DNA from: Pontederia crassipes
Taxonomy: Eukaryota > Streptophyta > Magnoliopsida > Commelinales > Pontederiaceae
Direction: 5' to 3'
Length of the DNA stretch: 64,000 nt
Assembly (NCBI GenBank): GCA_030549335.1
Contig: CM060191.1
Span: 60,027,947-60,091,946 of the forward strand
Position 1 is the stretch's first letter. Each line of letters starts with the position of its first letter. Of this stretch, positions 1 through 10,140 are shown piece by piece. Both the position numbers and the translations under genes were made by a program. The notes beneath the pieces were generated by a model. The model was not told where the DNA came from, made no database searches, and saw nothing but the letters and a program-made list of their open reading frames with translations.

Positions 1-401
1 GCCGAGCGCGTCGGCGCCGGAGCACCCGTCTACCTCGCCGCAGTCCTCGAGTACCTAGCAGCAGAGGTATCGATGATGTGATTATATGTCCCCTCTAACA
101 GCTGAAAAAAAAACCAAAGTTTTAACTTTTCAAGGCTATTTGATTCATGTCTAATTGTGAGTCCTTTTCCTGCCAACTGAAGGTTTTGGAGCTGGCCGGC
201 AATGCGGCGAGGGACAACAAGAAGACCAGAATCGTGCCGAGGCACATCCAGTTGGCCGTGAGGAACGATGAGGAGCTGTCGAAGCTGCTGGGCACCGTCA
301 CCATTGCGAACGGAGGCGTGATGCCAAACATTCACAATCTTCTCCTCCCGAAGAAGTCGTCCGGGCCATCCAAATCTTCTGCTGCGGATGATGATAATTG
401 A
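1..401 (+). CDS. Histone H2A (canonical type), 3' part, two exons
   Basis: Core histone H2A, which pairs with H2B in the nucleosome. The window opens inside the gene. Exon 1..66 reads from [12 protein letters not shown] to the helix ending LAAE. An intron with GT..AG ends (67-182) follows, and exon 183..401 starts [14 protein letters not shown] and stops with TGA at 399-401. Joining the exons restores the unbroken histone fold, including the acidic-patch residues in LAAEVLEL and NDEEL. The C-tail after LLLPKK is short and ends SSAADDDN. It has no SQ-E/D-F motif (H2A.X) and no SPKK motif (H2A.W), so I read it as canonical H2A. The intron at this glutamate/valine boundary fits plant H2A genes. 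The N-terminal tail and start codon lie outside the window. Confidence 0.96.
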
Positions 402-938
402 AACATAAAATTTAATCATTTTCTTACTTTGCTGATCGTACAGTATCCAGGGCACGTTCTTGTAGGAGAGTGTCTAGTTTTATCCGGGTAATCTGTAGTG
501 TTACTCTGAGAACACAATTCTGCAAGTAGTATGTTCTTGATCTTGCGGTTTTGATGTGCAGTTGGCTATATTTCTGCTCTCCGAGAAAAGATATAGTTTT
601 GGTGAAGCTTTCTAGAATAAGAAAATACGAAACTTTCACTCAGTTACAGGCGATTTGAAATAACTATACACAATTAATTTATTAGATTCCCTTGCAGATC
701 TTTCATCCAATTTCCTTTCTATTAAATTAACTCAGTCTCATCTCTCTCGCGATGGCGGACTCAACTGTCACTGCGCTCTGTTTCTGTCCGTAGGATTGCT
801 CCATTTTTTGTTCGTATTTCACTGCATAATTTCTCGGCGGAATTCATATGATATCTATCTAGATTTTGATCAATAACAAAGTCAAGATGTCTTTAATAAG
901 TTTAAGTTTTAATGTAGTTAGGTTAAAAAGCTAAGGGG
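402..938 (+). other. 3' UTR and downstream flank of the H2A gene
   Basis: AT-rich non-coding sequence after the H2A stop. The first 250 bases or so are probably 3' UTR. No further gene or recognised repeat is visible before the copia LTR. The last five bases (934-938, AGGGG) match the bases just after the distant right LTR and are taken as a target-site duplication. Confidence 0.5.
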
Positions 939-1115
939 TAACAACACATCTTACTGTGTCACCCGCCATACTCTCTCCATCTTCCTACACGTTACACAGT
1001 CTTCTTGCTTGAGCACTCGGATTGCATGGCATTACCTATGTGCTGTAAATATCTTCTGGTTATTCAGCATTGTGCAGAAGAATCAATATATACAAAACAT
1101 ACTTCAATCCTTTTA
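939..1115 (+). repeat. 5' LTR of the nested copia (partly deleted)
   Basis: About 177 bases, matching 13182-13394 from TAACAACACATC to CAATCCTTTTA. It lacks about 35 bases present in the other copy around TTACTTTCTTGTATAAATA. No good tRNA primer-binding site is visible just after it. Confidence 0.75.
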
Positions 1116-1249
1116 TGATATGTTCAACATTCCTACATCCCCATCCCCTGTTATCTTCTTCACTGACAACCACCGAAACTTCCCTCCCACCACTCTACAC
1201 TTAACCATGCTTACCACTTTTTCTCCATTAAACTAATGTTATGACAAAG
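1116..1249 (+). pseudogene. Copia gag, N-terminal fragment
   Basis: Short plus-strand remnant after the 5' LTR, containing the stretch TTFSP followed by LN or IKL depending on frame. This resembles the N-terminus of copia gag before the region that normally leads into an LxW-type segment. It stops at 1249, where the TIR element begins with TGACGCGT. The gag reading resumes near 5436. Confidence 0.5.
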
Positions 1250-2238
1250 TGACGCGTAAAAAGTTGTAGTAAAATAAATTTGCTAGCAAGTGCACTAATC
1301 GTTTAAATAATATAAAAAATAAAAGGAAGAGTGTTGAATCTATGAGAAATTATTTAAATCAATTCTATCTTAAAAATCTACTGAAAGAAGAAAAAGAGAT
1401 TTGTGTTTAAAACAGAAATATAAGAGTTGCATAAAATTCATATTGACAATAAAAAGTAATTGATGAAGTCCTAAGGATTCTGGATGATAAAAACAAGGTT
1501 GATTCACGTGAAATAGAAAAGATTGAACTTTTAATGATAAGATTTAGAGTTACTTCTTTTGACGGATTAGGATCACACAAAGTAACGATTTATGCGATAA
1601 TTAAATCGAACTATTTTAGTTCCTGAATTTTAGAGATCTCTAATGATGAGTAGACCCATGATCAACATAACACTAAGACGCACAATATTGAGAATCATAA
1701 ACTAACAATTATTCTCGCTGGATATAATCTATTAGACTACATAAAATCGAGTATTGTGCTGAGTTACAAGATTTATGTTACGATCGAGTTAACCTATAAG
1801 TTAAGATTTTATTTTTTGAAGAGTATAATGTTCTTAATTAAATTACTCCAAAATTAATTTGTAATCTAAAATTCAGAAAACAAGATGAAGCATGCCACGA
1901 TCATAATCTAAAAGAACTAACAATTTTATTAATTCAACAATAAACTGATTCATGCAGTTTCCTAGAAACAAACATAAATCTCTATCACAAACTGAAACAT
2001 TAAAAACGAAGATTGATGCATGCATTATTATACATGTTTTCATACATCATTTTATATTATTTGTCGTAGTTTTTATCATTGCATGCATCTACTTTTTCAA
2101 CTATTTCTCTAAAATTTGTTAGAGTCTAAAACTACCAACTTTCATTGTATTTTGAGCTCAGAAGTGTCAAGTTGGAGGTACAGAGCGATTGTCACGAAAG
2201 AGCACGGAAATCGGAGCATAAAATTGATCATGAAGAAG

Positions 2239-2375
2239 AACCCGGGCCGGGTCAACAGTACACCCGGGTCGGGCCGATCGTAAGACCAAACTCGAGTCGG
2301 ATTTTGCGCGACAGAAGAACCCGGGCCGGGTACATGATAACCCGGGCCGGGTACATGATAACCCGGGACGGGTTT
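2239..2375. repeat. Cluster of CCCGGGCCGGGT palindromic motifs
   Basis: At least five copies of a self-complementary GC-rich core (CCCGGGCCGGGT, with variants CCCGGGTCGGG and CCCGGGACGGGT) within about 135 bases. Two copies are exact 21-base tandem units that include TACATGATAA. The surroundings are AT-rich. Small ORFs across here are by-products of the repeats. Confidence 0.85.
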
Positions 2376-2459
2376 GCTTATCAGACAGATTTTATCAGAC
2401 GGCTCGAATTTTCGCCTTCTTGAACACGAACATCTCGAAACGGCGTGCAATGCTAGGGG

Positions 2460-2490
2460 GACGTTCTCTCCTATAAATACTACAGTTTGG
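2460..2490 (+). promoter_or_regulatory. TATA-like box inside the TIR element
   Basis: CTCCTATAAATACTAC lies just downstream of the palindrome cluster, in a locally GC-richer block (2425-2640). It looks like a TATA box preceding a transcribed leader, but no ORF of note follows. This is inference from sequence shape alone. Confidence 0.3.
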
Positions 2491-2964
2491 AGGCCTTGTA
2501 CGTATCCCTTGACTGGCGAATTCACGTGCCCTAGCCACCCAACTTCCGAGAGAAAATTCTGCAGTGCTGAATTCTGAAGCAACTTGGAGTCATTCCGGCG
2601 AACCCTTGCGACGACCACACGGCCGAGGCTCGTGACAGAGGCATCACCGGATTCCAGGAAGCATACTTTAGTAATATTTCTGATGAAATTCTTGTTTATC
2701 ATTATTGATTTGATATCAGAATAATTCTGTATGGAGTAGTTTTATTGTTAGGGGAAAACTAAGTTGAACCCTGTTTATCTCTCAATTTATTTAGAAAATT
2801 AGACTTCTGTTAAATTGCAATTCCTGCATGGTTAATGTTAGAATATTGGATAATCTTCATGTCATGTTATTCTGCAAGTTTTTGCATGATTAGCCGTTAA
2901 ATTTTCTTTCGAAATTCAATTTGATTCACGAGTTCTGCTATCATGAACTCGGACTGGGTGACAT

Positions 2965-3242
2965 CAAACCCGGGCCGCGTTGTTTCTCCGTTTTAATCGC
3001 TGTTGTTCTTTTCGGTGGAACCCGGACCGAGTTGTTTGTGTCCAGGCCGAGTTGTTCGGAACTTGGGTTACTCCTTCTCTGCTCGGGCCGTGTTGACTGC
3101 GCAGCGTAGAATCGAGGGTTTTTCTGTCTGAACCCGGGCCACGTTCAGTAGAACCCGAGCCAGGTTAGTGTGTTTTTCTTGTCGAAACCTAGCTTTATTG
3201 TACAAACTCGGGCCGCATTCTGCGTAACCCGAGCCGGGTATT
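2965..3242. repeat. Second cluster of degenerate CCCGGGCC(G)GTT motifs
   Basis: Seven or so degenerate copies of a CCCGGGCCGCGTT / CCCGAGCCGGGT core at irregular spacing of about 20-60 bases. It is the same motif theme as at 2239-2375 but more decayed. It lies within the right half of the TIR element. Confidence 0.75.
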
Positions 3243-3993
3243 AGTTTGGGTTTCTAATCAATATACTTCGGATTTGATTGTTATTTCTTGTGGATTTGGA
3301 AGGATTTTTACTCTATGCATTCTGATCAGGGTTGTGTAATGTGATTGAGTTTTCAATTGTTTGGACTTAATCTTGATTAGAATAGTTAGGTTCTTGAGAT
3401 TTTGAGTCCTTTATATTTAACAATCATTCTTCGTGCATTAATGCATCTCAATTAAAATTTGATTATTATGTTCTGAGTTTTCAGAAATCATAGTTTTATT
3501 TTGATCAGAGATAATTAGTTCTCAAGTTTTTAGCACTATATTTATGTGTATAAGTTGCATTTTAAAGCAATTCAGTTCAAAGTAAGATTAGAGTTGATTA
3601 AGGTTTCAACGGATTTAATGGCACTTTTATCGGATTAGTTTGATTCTCAAGTTTTTGAGATCAATATTTATAAGCAACTCCTTTCCATTAGAAGTCTAAT
3701 TGGTGATTTATTGATTATTTGAGAGATAATAGGGGGATACGAAGTTAGACCCTAACGCATCATTTTTATCGATTTTTCCTCTGCTAAGCACCATTTTCAT
3801 TTGTTTTCTCACTTCCTTTTTTTCTTAATTGATAAATTGAAAGTAAATTCCTCGATTGATTTTTCACAATAACTTTTAGAGAAAAAGATTATTAATCTTT
3901 AGTCCTCGTGGGTTCGACATCCTATTCACTCTTTATTACTTGATACGGTCTAGTATACTTGCTAGTGTATTTGCGCTTAATTTTCACGCATCA

Positions 3994-5435
3994 AAGATAA
4001 ACCAGGAATAGAGCATCCACATTAAGAAGAGATCAGGAATTCTTGCTTTAGACGATTCTTGAGGTGAACTTGGAGCCCTGACGCTGAGTTGCTCCTCCTT
4101 CTCCAATAATCTTTCTCAACTTGAATTGATTTCTTCTGCAATAAGCATGGCTCCTAGAGTCTCAAGCATGAATTTTCAAGTCTTCTGAGGTCTTCTATTT
4201 ATAAGCCCAAGACTCCCAAAGAGTCTCGATAAATTGGAAGTCCAAAACTTATCCAAAGAGTAATATGTAGTTAAAACTCCTCTTTGGCCTAGAAATCTCA
4301 TGATTTTATCTCTAATCCCGAGCTCTTATCATCAAATAAGTCTTCTAGAAGGTTAAGCACCGTCCTGGCATCTCAATTTGATCAAAATCCGCTCAGAAAA
4401 TCAACAATCAGCACTTCTAACGGCTTGAAATGAGATGGTCACGGCCAATTTCTACTTTGATTTGAAGTTTTCATATAGGTCTTACGGTCCATAACAGGAG
4501 TGTAATGGCACGCAACTCGAGTAATTCTACGTTCGGCTTCTTTTGTATGTGCCGTGATTATCCCATTACGGCACGTAAGTTAGATCCGTAATATATGTCT
4601 TACGACTCGTAATGACCCCGACTTGTTCTTTTGCAGGCGTCATTCACGATAGTTGATATATCTGCTCATGTAACGGGTCATTAGATGCCTCTTACGACCC
4701 GTAATGTCTCTAGCAAGAGTTTACACCCTTTTGTATGCATTGTTATGACGTTGTTACGCCTCATAATATAAGTCAATCAAATTATCATTTAATTCTGTAT
4801 GGGCCATTAGATAAATGTCACGACTGGTAAAGAAGGTGATCGAGCTTGGATGACGACTTGTTAAAATCTTCTTCAGCAGAAATCTACATTCTGTGTGACC
4901 CGTTAAATTGTTGTTACAGTCCATCATACGTTCTGACTCTCTTACGCAATGATTTTGTGAATATCGTGAAGACTTCATGACGGCCCGTGAACTTGCTTCT
5001 GAGGTGTGAATATTTCTCTGTGCAATCCGTGAGCTCTTGCTCACGGTCCGTGTTTTCAATATGTAGGGGCGTTAGAAATCTCTTGCTGTTGGTAAAGATT
5101 CAAAGCACGCCTGTAATTCTTTCCGTGAAGGCCGTGAGCGATGTCTTGCGGTCATTAGAAATGGCTGCATGGGCATTATATACTCATCACGGCCCGTGAG
5201 ATAGCCTGTTTTCTGCTTCTATAATTAATTTCTTCCTTTTTTCTCTTGGATACTTTTCTTTGGTAAATTTTCACCAAACTAAAAGATTTTCCTATAAAAT
5301 AACGCACAACTAGGTAGTTGAAGAGTTCAAAAAAATAATTGTAATAAATAGAACAAAATGGATGCATGCCATGAGAAAATTATGGAAATAAACCTAAATG
5401 TAACATAAATTAAATGTTGTAAAATGCATGCACCA
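3994..5435. repeat. Repeat-derived block with TTACGG..CCGTAA motifs
   Basis: Non-coding block between the TIR element end and the point where copia gag resumes. From about 4485 to 5202 it carries at least eight copies of a palindromic theme: first TTACGGTCC/TTACGACCCGTAA forms, then TCACGGCCCGTGA forms towards the right. No protein is recognisable. It may be the interior of the same or a related TIR family, since it is also inside the copia gag gap. Its own ends are not resolved. Confidence 0.5.
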
Positions 5436-5886
5436 CAAGCTCAGCTCCTCCTTGTCATAGCTCGCTGACTTTATTGATGGCTCCTTATCTTGCCCACAAA
5501 TGATGTCTCGTTCCACTACTGGCGCTGACTTCATCTCACAGTCGCCCAAGAATGGAGGAAGCACGATAAGCTCCTTTTAAATTGGTTACTGGCTTCTTTG
5601 TTTGAAGAGGTGTTACCTATCCTCGTCAGTCTTTGGAGCGTCGAGATGTCTGGCAAACTCCGCACCCCACCAAGACTTTGGCACACCCTCAAAAACTTGG
5701 CTCCTGCAACTTCAAATGCAATTGTAGAACCTCAAACAAGGAGATATGTCCATTTAGTAGTACCTGCGACAAGTACATTTCTGATGAGCTCGTTGCAATT
5801 GGTTGCCCATTAAGCACCTCCCACTTCAACACCATTGTCTTCACCAACCTCCATGGCGACTTCAATATCATTGTTACTTCCCTCTC
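5436..5886 (+). pseudogene. Copia gag fragment (UBN2-type)
   Basis: Plus-strand remnant of the copia capsid protein, in at least two frames. Recognisable pieces in order are FIDGSLSCPQ, then a lysine/leucine segment ending NWLLASLFEEVLPI, then VWQT, then after a frame change YISDELVAIGCPLSTSHFN and NIIVTSLS. These match copia gag order (DGS, WLLSS..VL, VWxTL, LSDELAAIGxP). It is cut at 5886 by the gypsy element. The reading continues after 10145 with PISFPEL, so the gypsy insertion is clean. Confidence 0.8.
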
Positions 5887-6473
5887 TGATGGATTAATAG
5901 AGGAGAATGAATCTCCAAAAACAATAAAAAAACAATTAAGTATATCAAGGAATCCACCAAGACACATGTAGTCAAAAAATAAGAACGCAACTAAGTATAT
6001 CAAGGACTCCACCAAGACACACGTAGTCAAAAGATAAGAACTCAAAGTTCATAATTCGATAAAACATAACATAACATCACACTTTACATTTATCCCTATT
6101 TATACTAGTTCTAATAACATAATAAATGAAAGACTTTTCAACTCTCAAGATGTTCCTTCACTTCCCAAAATGATCTTTCACTTCTCAAGATGATACTTCA
6201 CTTTTTAAGATGACACTTCACTTCTCAAGATAATCCTTCACTTTCCAAAATTATTATTCACTTTCCCAAGTTGTCTTCTCGATTTCTTTAATATTCTTTA
6301 AGTTGCATGATGTTTCATCTCTCAATGTATCTTCTAAACTTCTACATAATATTAAATGTTCTTTAAACACATACTCTTTGAAATCTTGCAACTTTTCATG
6401 TCATTTAATGTCTTCTTTTTAAAATCTAAAAGACCTCCTTATCACTTCATCTTCAACCATTTAATCTCCATCA
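5887..6473 (-). repeat. 3' LTR of the gypsy element
   Basis: Left copy of the gypsy LTR. It contains two copies of a 55-base tandem unit (starting about 5933 and 5988) with the core CCACCAAGACACA, and a run of about five 20-22 base units containing CTTCACTTCTCAAGATGA (about 6150-6270). A purine-rich tract on the minus strand (TGAGGGAGAA) abuts it at 6474-6483, as expected for a 3' LTR. Confidence 0.85.
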
Positions 6474-6599
6474 TTCTCCCTCAATTGGGAAAAACTTGTC
6501 CTTAAGTCGAATTCCTTCAATCTCTTCCACATAAGAGGATAAATCTGAGACATTAAAAATTGTTGAAACTCCATAACTTTCAAACAAATAAACTCGTAT

Positions 6600-9515
6600 G
6601 CATTTTCTCTTATTTTTTTAGAATTTGAAAAGAACCATATGTTCGAGGCTTGAACTTTTCAAAACGTCCTAGAAGAAATCGTTCATTTTGAAGATGAATC
6701 CATATTAGTTCTCCTTTCTTAAAATTCATGGTCCTTCTACACTTGTCAGCTTGCTCCTTATACTTCTCGTTTTGTTCAACCATTTTCTTTCGAATGCGTT
6801 CATTCAAATCTCGAATCTGCTTTACTTTTTCTTCTGCATTACTATTGAAAGAATTAGTTATAGGATGAGGGAGTAAATCTAATAGACCACCAAGATTAGC
6901 TCCATAAACAATTTTGAATGGGCTTTAGCCAATAGACTTTTATCAAAGATCTAGGTAGATTTTTCAACGTTCGATTGACAACTTCTATTTGACCTTCAAT
7001 TGGAGGATGATGAGAGAAATTAAATTAAAAAGTAGCTTTGAGCTTTCTTCAAAGTGTGTGCCAAAATGACTTACAAATTTTGCATCTTCATCAAAAGTGA
7101 TAGTTTTCGGAATACCATGAAGTTTCACAACTTTCTTAAAATAAATATCAACAACATGAGATACTTCCAAGGTTTTGATACACGAGGCAAGGTGTGCCAT
7201 GATAATGTTTAAATTTGCAATCAAAAGCTGATAAAAGGATGCTAGTCCATGAAAGCTTCTAATGTCTTGCAATGACTTTGGTGTAAGCCAATTTACTATT
7301 GTCTCGATCTTGCTTGGATCCATGATAATACCTTCCTGAGAAATAATATATTCTAAGAAAATGATATAATTAGTGATGAAATGACACTTCTTAAGATTCA
7401 CGAATATTCGTTGCTCTCAAAGGACTTAAAAAACTGAGCGAAGATGCTCAAAATGCTCCTGTATACTTGAGCTAAATATAAGGATATCATCAAAATATAC
7501 CACTAAAATTTTTCCATTGAATGCCTTCAAAATATGGTTAATCAAACGCATAAATGTACTAAGAGCATTATAGAGACCAAATGATACTACCAACCACTCA
7601 TAGAGGCCCTTTCCTGTCTTGAATATAGTTTTCCATTCATCTATTAAACGCATTCATATTTGATGATATCCACTCCTTAGATCAATCATTGAAAAATTTG
7701 ACGTACCATGAAGTGGGTCAAATAAATCATCAAAATGCAATATAGGAAACCGGTACTTAATGATAATTTTGTTAACTACTCATCTGTCCACACACATCCT
7801 CCACGAGCCATCATTTTTTGGAACAAGGAGAGTAAATATGCACATGGACTTAAGCTTTTAAGAATCAAACCTTTTTGCAATAATTCATCAACTTGACTTT
7901 GTAATTCTTCATGCTCCTTCAGACTCATTTGATAAGCTACCTTATTTGGGATGGAAGCACCTCGAATCAAAAATCAATATTATGTTGTCTTCCTTATGTA
8001 GGTGGAAGTCCCGGAGGAATATCACTAGGGATCATATATTGAAATCTATCAAGTAAAGGTTTCAGAGTGAAGGAGATATCACTTTGATCTTCATTCTCTT
8101 CCATGAGCCCAAGTGTATATGTGTCCGAAGAATGAACCATGGCTTTCAGAAATTGAGACCTTGATAAATAAGAACTTCTCTCGATTTATGCTTGGCTTCT
8201 ATCTTTGAGGGAGTCAACGTAACGTTTACACCATCCTTAGCAAAGGAATAAGTATTCTTGAAGCCATCATAAATAATATTTTGATGATATAACCAAGGAC
8301 AACCAAGAAGTAAATGACAAGCATGCATAAGAACCACATCATATAATATTTCATCCTTATACTAATGGCTAATAGAAAATTGAGTAAGGCAATGTTTATG
8401 AACATCATTACCTTTTTGAAGCCAAGAAAGCTTATCATACTCTGGATGTTTCTCCAATTTGGGTTGCAATTTCTTCTCCATAATTCTTGAAACAACGTTT
8501 TCACAACTCTCACTATCAATAATGATGGTGCATACCTTTTCATGTGAAGCACCTTGAGTATAATAGATATTGTGACGAAGCCATATTTCTTCTTCAACAT
8601 GTGATGATTTTAAGAGGTGTTGAACCACTAGAGCCTTTCCTTCATCAACATAAGTAATATTCTCTTGCCCATTGTCCTCCTCCTCTTTAGGATATATGTC
8701 AAATATAGGTTTATCTTCAACTTCTTCAATAAGAGAAATAACCCTTCGATTTGGATAGTCAGAAGCAATATGACCAAATCCTCGTCATTTAAATCATTGT
8801 TTAGAGGCATGATTTGAAATAGTGCGAGGATTACCTTCTTGTGTCGGAGTGCTCTTAAAAGAAATCATTTTGTTAAAAGGCGATGGGGACTTGATGGCTA
8901 GAATACTCCCTCCTTTTCCAAAGTGTTTACGAGCACTTTTCTCTTTTGGTTGGCTTTCAACATGAGTTGCTTGTTTGAATTTGTACCAGCAAGAGAAGGA
9001 ATTTTGTTTACAGATAGCGGTAAGGAATTTCTTTTTTAGCTCCTTCATCTTTTCCCACATCATGATCTTTTACTTTCCTTCAGGTTTCCTTTGTCTTAGA
9101 TTCGCCCACTATATCGAGGCATGTTTCTTCAGTTTGATGACAATAAGTTTGACCTTCTTATCTTCCGGGATGCTTTTATAGTCGAAAATCCATTCAATTG
9201 TAGCAAGCCAATCGATGAAGTATTCTGGATGTAGTTGACCTTCAAAGTCGGGGATGTCAACTTTGATGCCGATTGCAACGAAAAGAACCCCTCCTAGTAG
9301 ATGAATCACTATCATCTTTATGGAACGTATTGAAATCCTCTTCATCATCAACTTGCGAATCATGACGTTGTTCGTCATGATTTGATAACTTCAAGCTATT
9401 GTTGGAGTTGTTGCACTTGCCTTCTTAACTCATCCATCTCGATATCATGAAGATCACACTCATTGTTGCCCATGTTGATGTTCTAGCCACGTCGACTACG
9501 ACCAGCCATAAAGGA
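6600..9515 (-). pseudogene. Gypsy gag-pol remnant
   Basis: Minus-strand gypsy polyprotein in many broken frames. Gag begins near 9511 (MAGRSRRG then a stop), and its capsid segment reads DIPDFEGQLHPEYFIDWL (about 9265-9215). A stretch with IIIDSESCENVVS (about 8540) corresponds to the aspartic protease region, although the usual DSGAS is changed. RT pieces include a [13 protein letters not shown] segment and the catalytic box YFDDILIFS (about 7500). Another RT piece ends at SFHGLASFYQ and then, near 7190-7165, jumps into integrase sequence (KLHGIPKTITFDEDAKF), so RNase H and the zinc-finger part of integrase were lost by one internal deletion. The final piece (6807-6610) is the integrase C-terminus with NERIRKKM and LIWIHLQNERF. 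Confidence 0.88.
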
Positions 9516-10140
9516 GAATAAAGCCTCCAAAAACAAGGAAACAACTAAGTACATCAAGAAATCTATCAAGACACACGTAGTCAAAAGATAAGAGCGCAAC
9601 TAAGTATATCAAGGAATCCACCAAGACACATGTAGTCAAAAAATAAGAACGCAACTAAGTATATCAAGGAATCCACCAAGACACACGTAGTCAAAAGATA
9701 AGAACTCAAAGTTCATAATTCGACAAAACATAACATAACCTCACACTTTACATTCAACCCTATTTATACTAGTTCTAATAACATAATAAATGAAAGACTC
9801 TTCAACTCTTAAGATATTCCTTCACTTCCCAAGATGATCTTTCACTTCTCAAGATGATACTTCACTTTTCAAGATGACACTTCACTTCTCAAGATGATTC
9901 TTCATTTTCCAACATGATTATTCACTTTCCCAAGTTGTCTTCTCGATTTTTTTAATATTCTTTAAGTTGCATGATGTTTCATCTCTCAATGTATCTTCTA
10001 AACTTCTGCATAATATTAAATGTTCTTTAAACACATGACTCTTTGAAATCTTAGCAACCCTTCATGGTGTTTAATGTCATCTTTTTGAAATTCTAAAAGA
10101 CCTCCTTATCACTTCATCTTCAACCATTTAATCTCCATCA
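9513..10140 (-). repeat. 5' LTR of the gypsy element
   Basis: Right copy of the gypsy LTR, ending CTCCATCA at 10140. It holds three copies of the 55-base unit (about 9542, 9597, 9652) where the left LTR has two, and the same series of CTTCACTTCTCAAGATGA repeats at about 9820-9940. Its inner edge is diffuse: gag-like ATG sequence lies almost against it and no primer-binding site is seen. Confidence 0.8.

Larger units (their letters stand above)
1250..3993. mobile_element. TIR-bounded element inserted in copia gag
   Basis: The left end starts TGACGCGTAAAAAG. The reverse complement of the right end starts TGATGCGTGAAAATT. Both continue with a conserved stretch containing CTAGCAAGT, then GTCGAACCCACGAGG or a close variant about 60 bases further in. 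The same terminal sequence occurs at 63315. The ends are therefore long imperfect inverted repeats of one family. No transposase is recognisable. The left flank is ATGACAAAG, but I found no convincing duplication of it directly after 3993, so the right-hand insertion boundary may lie further out, near 5435. A Mutator-like or foldback class is possible but not shown. Confidence 0.6.
5887..10140 (-). mobile_element. Decayed Ty3/gypsy element nested in copia gag
   Basis: On the plus strand the element runs TGATGG...CCATCA and is flanked by CTCTC on both sides (5882-5886 and 10141-10145). Similar direct repeats of about 590-630 bases form its ends, and gypsy coding remnants lie between them on the minus strand: gag near 9500-9110, protease/linker near 8630-8150, RT near 7970-7200, integrase end near 7170-6610. 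RNase H and the integrase core are deleted and frames are broken throughout, so it cannot move on its own. It is younger than the copia it interrupts. Confidence 0.9.

Noticed and set aside
2142..2702. 186-codon minus-strand ORF
   Set aside because: It runs through the palindromic repeat array; the repeats cause PGYHVPGPGYHVPG-type periodicity. No domain and no codon-like signal outside the array.
3900..3915. tRNA T-loop-like GGTTCGACATCC
   Set aside because: No acceptor stem, D-arm or anticodon arm around it. It is part of the conserved terminal sequence of the TIR family.
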